Of a DNA stretch of 64,000 nt, positions 60,020 to 64,000 are shown piece after piece. A model generated the notes under the pieces. That model saw only the letters and a program-made list of their open reading frames with translations. It was not told where the DNA came from and did not search any database. This DNA is from Eumeta japonica. Its lineage: Eukaryota; Arthropoda; Insecta; Lepidoptera; Psychidae. Location: positions 372,001 to 436,000 of the forward strand of contig BGZK01000086.1 in assembly GCA_005406025.1 (NCBI GenBank). Direction: 5' to 3'. Each line of letters opens with the position of its first letter. Position 1 is the first letter of the stretch. The translations under genes and the position numbers were made by a program.

Positions 60020-60870
60020 GTGATTATAAATTAATTACCTACTTAGGATAATTAATAATAAAGTAGATGCAGCCTCGGATCTATGACTTTTTCGAACCGA
60101 GGCAGTAACTTGATAGTGGCGCCTCCTCTCTCCACTGTTTGAGATAAATTGTTAAAAAAACTCACAAGTTAGCATTTTTTTGATCAGAATAATAAGAGGA
60201 CTTTAGTAAATTTGCACTTCTTATTATCAATTACCTAATAACTATTTCATAAAATTGTATATAGGAAACAAAACAACTTTATGCTATGTTTCTTATATAT
60301 ACACTCTTTTGATCAGTCATTTTTGATTTTTAGAATTTTCATAGTTAATAGGCGAAGCTCTAATGCTACATAAGTACTATTTTTCATAACTTTATAGAAA
60401 CTTCTTTCTTATTAATTTTTAAATTTTATGCTTATTTTTGTAGAAAAAAATAAATATAATATCTCTTGGCAGAAAAAAGCAATAAAAATATCCATTAAAT
60501 ATTTTTCATCTTTAATTATTTATGAATTTGATAAATTTGTAAAATTAAAAATTCCGTCATGATGTTGCTAACGGTACGCTGCGCTGCAGCTGCACACAGC
60601 TCATTTCGGAATCAACCCTAGACGTGTTCAAAAACCAACTGGGCGTTTTAAAATCAAATGGAATAATTGATAGAAAGAACTACGAGCGCTAGATACTATA
60701 GTCTAGTCAACAAGTGCCTTTTAAGTCAAAACTTTTCGCCTTCTTCTAAAAATGTGGTTGAAGTGTCATTTGATTCGGAATCGTATGTAGATAATTGTTG
60801 AAAAGTTATAAACAATTAACTGAAAAAAAAGAAGTTTGGTTTTTTGCTTATATCTCAAAAACTATTTGAT

Positions 60871-62400
60871 ATTTCAAATCTGAAAACAGATTAAAAAAGA
60901 GGAGGAAATTTCCTAAAAAAAGTCCTTACTCCTGGAACTGTAGGACTAATATTTATAATTTTTACCGAGGGTTAAAAATACGTTCGCAAACGGGTACTCA
61001 GGTTTGATAAAGCCACGCCCCCTTCGAACGCTTCAAAAAAGAATATTATTTAAACATGTTACGTAATAAAATATTAATTTGCAGACTCTCACAGAACAGA
61101 TCAAAGAACAATAATCCGTCGCCCAAAAATTTTTATGGCGATTTTTCAACAAGTTGTGCATAATGTGCATTAGTTAATTAACAATTTCATGTAGCTTGAA
61201 TATCAGCATTGCAAGTGCGATAATTATTATACTACAAATTTTAGTTTATATTCCTTTCGTGGAGCTATTCTTCAAAGGCAAAATAAAGAACAATTAAGTC
61301 TTAGCTTTTTTCATCGTATCTCAATTAGCTTATAAGACATAATAAGTTTAAACAAAAAACCAGGTGAGACTGATGGAGTAAAGGAGAAAAGAATTTTTAA
61401 AATGCGACAAAAAATGTAAATATTTTTTTCTTATTAAGAAAAATACTTGGTTGTTCTATTTCATTGTGTCGAAAAAGGAAAAAATAAACTGAAAAATATT
61501 AATTGTTTATAAAAAATTGTTTATTTAATAAACAATGAAAATTTAAATAAAATTTTTTATCAAAGTTATCAAAGAGCAAGATAAATTATTATTTTTAATA
61601 AAAAAATGATTCCCTAATATTGAATACAAGTGGGAGAAAAAATTGTTTATTGACAAAAACGTTCTTAGGAAACAAAAAAATTTTTTTTAGGCATTCCTAA
61701 AAAAAATTTTTTTGTTTCCTTTACTTTTGAAAAATCATAATTTGCATCGAAGATTGTATTTCCAAAAGTAATTTTAAATTATTTTATAAAAAACGTATTT
61801 GTTTATAACAATTTTTAAACAACAAAAGATAAAAATTATAACAAATCGTTTTCAGGTAGCTTCCCTTAGTAAAAAACGAGTGAATACTAATATAAAAAAA
61901 AAGTTATTTTTTAATTCGTCACCAACGTAAATTCTTAATAGTAATGTGAAGATTAACAATTTTTTAATTGTTCTGTCAGGAATCTATAATTTGAAGCCTT
62001 TGAAGAGTAGCTCCACGAAAGAAAAAAATCTAAGATTTGTAGTTTAATAATTATCACACTTGCAATGTTGATATTCAAGCTACATGAAATTGTTAATTAA
62101 CTAATGCATAACTTATTGAAAAATCGCGATAAAATTTTTTGGGCGACGGATTATTGTTCGTTGATCTATCCTGTGAGAACCTGAGTTTTTTCAAATTAAT
62201 ATTTTATTATGTAACATGTTTATATAATATTCTTTTTTGAAGCGTTCGAAGGGGGCGTGGCTTGAGCAAAATCGAGTACCCGTTTGCGAACGTCTTTTCA
62301 ATCCTCGGTAAAAATTATTAATATTGGTTCTACAGATCCGGAAGCGAGGTTTTTTTTTGGAAATGTCCTCCTTTTTTTAATCTGTTTTCAGATTTGAAAT
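60871..62400. mobile_element. Foldback element with 400-bp inverted arms
   Basis: 60871-61278 pairs inverted with 61995-62400. Shared stretches include atttcaaatctgaaaacaga at the outside, ttcgaacgcttcaaaaaag, attttattacgtaacatg, aataatccgtcgcccaaaaa and tggagcta--cttcaaaggc at the inside. Arms are roughly 85 to 90% alike. The 700-bp core is AT-rich with no transposase, so it is non-autonomous. Confidence 0.85.
61667..61720. repeat. Perfect 25-bp hairpin
   Basis: aggaaac, seven A, eight T, agg at 61667-61691 is exactly inverted at 61696-61720, loop catt. It lies in the core of the foldback element. Confidence 0.9.
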
Positions 62401-62746
62401 AAAGGACGCTGAAACGCTAGATCGTTTCTTGTTACGACGTCTCCCAAATATTCACCTTGTATTAATTATTAGTAGAAGCGTTATTGAAATTATTCATAAT
62501 TAATATGAGCTTACGTTCTTGACTTCACAGAACTTTTGATTCTCTTATGATTCTACGACATATGTTCTTATACCATGTTCTTTCTTGACTATGATATGAT
62601 GATGTGAAATCTTTTCTGCGTCGGCAATGTTACCTACTTTTTCTAAATAACGTTGAAATAAGAAAATGCAACGCAACGTCAGCATCCCGGGTCTTGTCTC
62701 TCTAAAGTTCGTCAATCAATATTTACACGTGGTTGACCATTTCCAG

Positions 62747-64000
62747 GATGTGGGTGTGATCGCAAGTCGTAACGCGCTAAGCGCGCTGCCCGCGGCCGCC
62801 CTCCGCGCACAGCTCCCGCGGCTGCTGGCGGGGCCGGCGCCCTTCGTGCGCCTCGCCCTGACCCTCGCCCTTGATAGACTTTTACCCTTTGACGTTTTGA
62901 AGATAGTGGCACAATTGCGACATGGCCATAATACGCAAATAAAACAGTTTCTTTTAAAAAGATTTTACAAATACATAAGTGTTAAATGCGACAACATCCC
63001 ACCGGAGGTGTGGCAGGAATTCAAAGCTTTAATGATTGAAATGATACCGCATTACAGCATAAAGCTGTGGAGCCTAATATGTGACGTGGATGCTATTGCG
63101 AACGCATTTAAGATGGAATACTGTATGACCATAGTGAGAATAACATCTTCTGAAAACTTCAAGTTAAACAAAGTGAAGGGTCTCGTTCAGACATTTAAAT
63201 ATATCAATGATAATATCGAAAAAGCGAGTAAAGACAAAATTTTGGACATCCTCCAGAACTTTCTTAAAAATGATTTCCATAGCCTCAACTTTATAACATT
63301 GTGTGAAGATTATGATTTTGATTGCCTTGTAAGAATTAAAATTACAATTTTAGTGAGATTTCTACTCACATGTGAAACGGAAAAAGTACAACGTGAGGCA
63401 CTCGACAATGTGGCCAAGCCGTTCCTGCACACGGTCGGCGCTTCATGGCATGACAAATTAATTCGTGAATGTTTTGAATTATTTCTTTATGGCTTGAAGT
63501 ATAATAAAGCTTATCTGGACATGAGGTACGTGAGCAACACGCCGGTCTTTGAGGTGATACTCACATTTATGCGGACATTCTTGGACGTAAAAGAGTACTT
63601 CCACCTGTATTCTCGCATCCACTTGACTATGATCTATCGCGAGACGCTGAAACGACTTCAAGAGCGGCACCCGAACGTGCTGGCCGAGCCCGCCGGCAAG
63701 ACCGAGGCGGCCGCGGCCGTCGGCGCCGTGCTGGCCGGGTACCTGGCGCGCGAGCACCGTCAGCTCCGCGTGCACTACTTCCCCGCGATCACAGACATCT
63801 ACGCACGTGAGCTGTGCTACTACATTAAGCACTACGGTTTTGGGTCTGGGGCCGTGTCCCGCAAGTTCGAAATCTCCCTCGTCAGAGGCTTAATCGCCAA
63901 TGACGACGATGAAGACGTGTACTTAGCTGCAGTACTGTTCTTCTGCTTGCAATGGCACCAAACATCCTATCTAAAAGACCCAGATATACGGAAAATCTTG
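62747..64000 (+). CDS. Paralog D, coding exon 2 (partial, cut by window end)
   Basis: Opens after acceptor gaccatttccag with DVGVIASRNALSALPAAALR and is open for all 418 codons in the window; some 22 more are expected. Same blocks as C (LALDRLLPFDVLK, FYKYISV, LTMIYRETLKRLQERHPN, AAAAVGAVLAGYLAREHRQL). Against C only substitutions are seen, no indels, with more replacement than silent changes (about 17 to 8, counted by eye; for example R to D, F to C, W to C). This contrasts with the indel-rich exon 1 of the same gene. Fate of the protein unknown. Confidence 0.82.

Larger units (their letters stand above)
60020..62746 (+). other. Intron of paralog D (2.73 kb) with a foldback insertion
   Basis: GT..AG bounded. 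Longer than in A and B because of the element at 60871-62400. Its final 110 bp match the C intron. A perfect 25-bp hairpin lies at 61667-61720. Confidence 0.75.

Noticed and set aside
1..64000. tRNA, rRNA or other structured RNA genes
   Set aside because: No cloverleaf with conserved A/B boxes or rRNA-like stretch was noticed on either strand; a covariance-model scan would be needed to exclude small ones.

Overview
This is a eukaryotic, AT-rich, repeat-laden window. It is most likely from an insect, and I favour Lepidoptera. Reasons: spliced genes with GT..AG introns; a transposon set of mariner, hAT, RTE-like and Jockey/CR1-like LINEs and a Penelope-like element typical of arthropods; and several short repeat tails that I associate with moth and butterfly genomes. 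The species is not identifiable from the sequence.

The backbone is a cluster of four paralogous genes, called A to D here. A (1-3555) and B (17812-21773) lie on the minus strand; C (39900-47139) and D (57773 to beyond 64000) lie on the plus strand, so the two pairs diverge from the middle of the window. Each has the same architecture: a 5' splice acceptor directly abutting the ATG, a coding exon of about 760 codons, one phase-0 intron, and a second coding exon of about 440 codons starting at a conserved D-V-G-V-I-A-S-R-N-A motif. The predicted protein is about 1200 residues, appears helical and soluble, has no signal peptide or membrane span that I can see, and matches no family I can name. 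A is cut by the window edge but open. B is intact. C has one frameshift. D has at least five small indels in exon 1 but an open exon 2, cut by the window end.

The paralogs are mosaics. A and B are nearly identical over the 3' half of exon 1 but diverged in the 5' half. C and D are nearly identical except for one sharply bounded block. That block, 44 to 48 residues between PYPLP and TLLD-LFDKYRF, is unalignable or nearly so in all four copies and looks like a hypervariable loop.

Between the genes there are only mobile and repetitive sequences. From left to right: a degraded Jockey-type gag (5.2-7.7 kb), the 3' end of a LINE ORF2 (9.0-9.4 kb), a mariner fragment (15.2 kb), a DUF4817-type mariner-like element with 35-bp inverted ends (16.1-17.6 kb), small foldback repeats (23.8-26.8 kb), a three-level nest of LINE in hAT in mariner (27.5-31.4 kb, hAT bounded by a perfect 8-bp duplication), a satellite of about 42 units of about 120 bp (32.1-37.2 kb), a long-inverted-repeat transposon in the intron of C (42.7-44.8 kb), an RTE-like LINE inside a large foldback pair (47.7-54.6 kb), a Penelope-like remnant just upstream of D (56.5-57.7 kb), and another foldback element in the intron of D (60.9-62.4 kb). 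A matched segment upstream of both C and D (37.64 and 54.99 kb) is the best promoter or first-exon candidate. I found no tRNA, rRNA, CRISPR or prokaryotic features.
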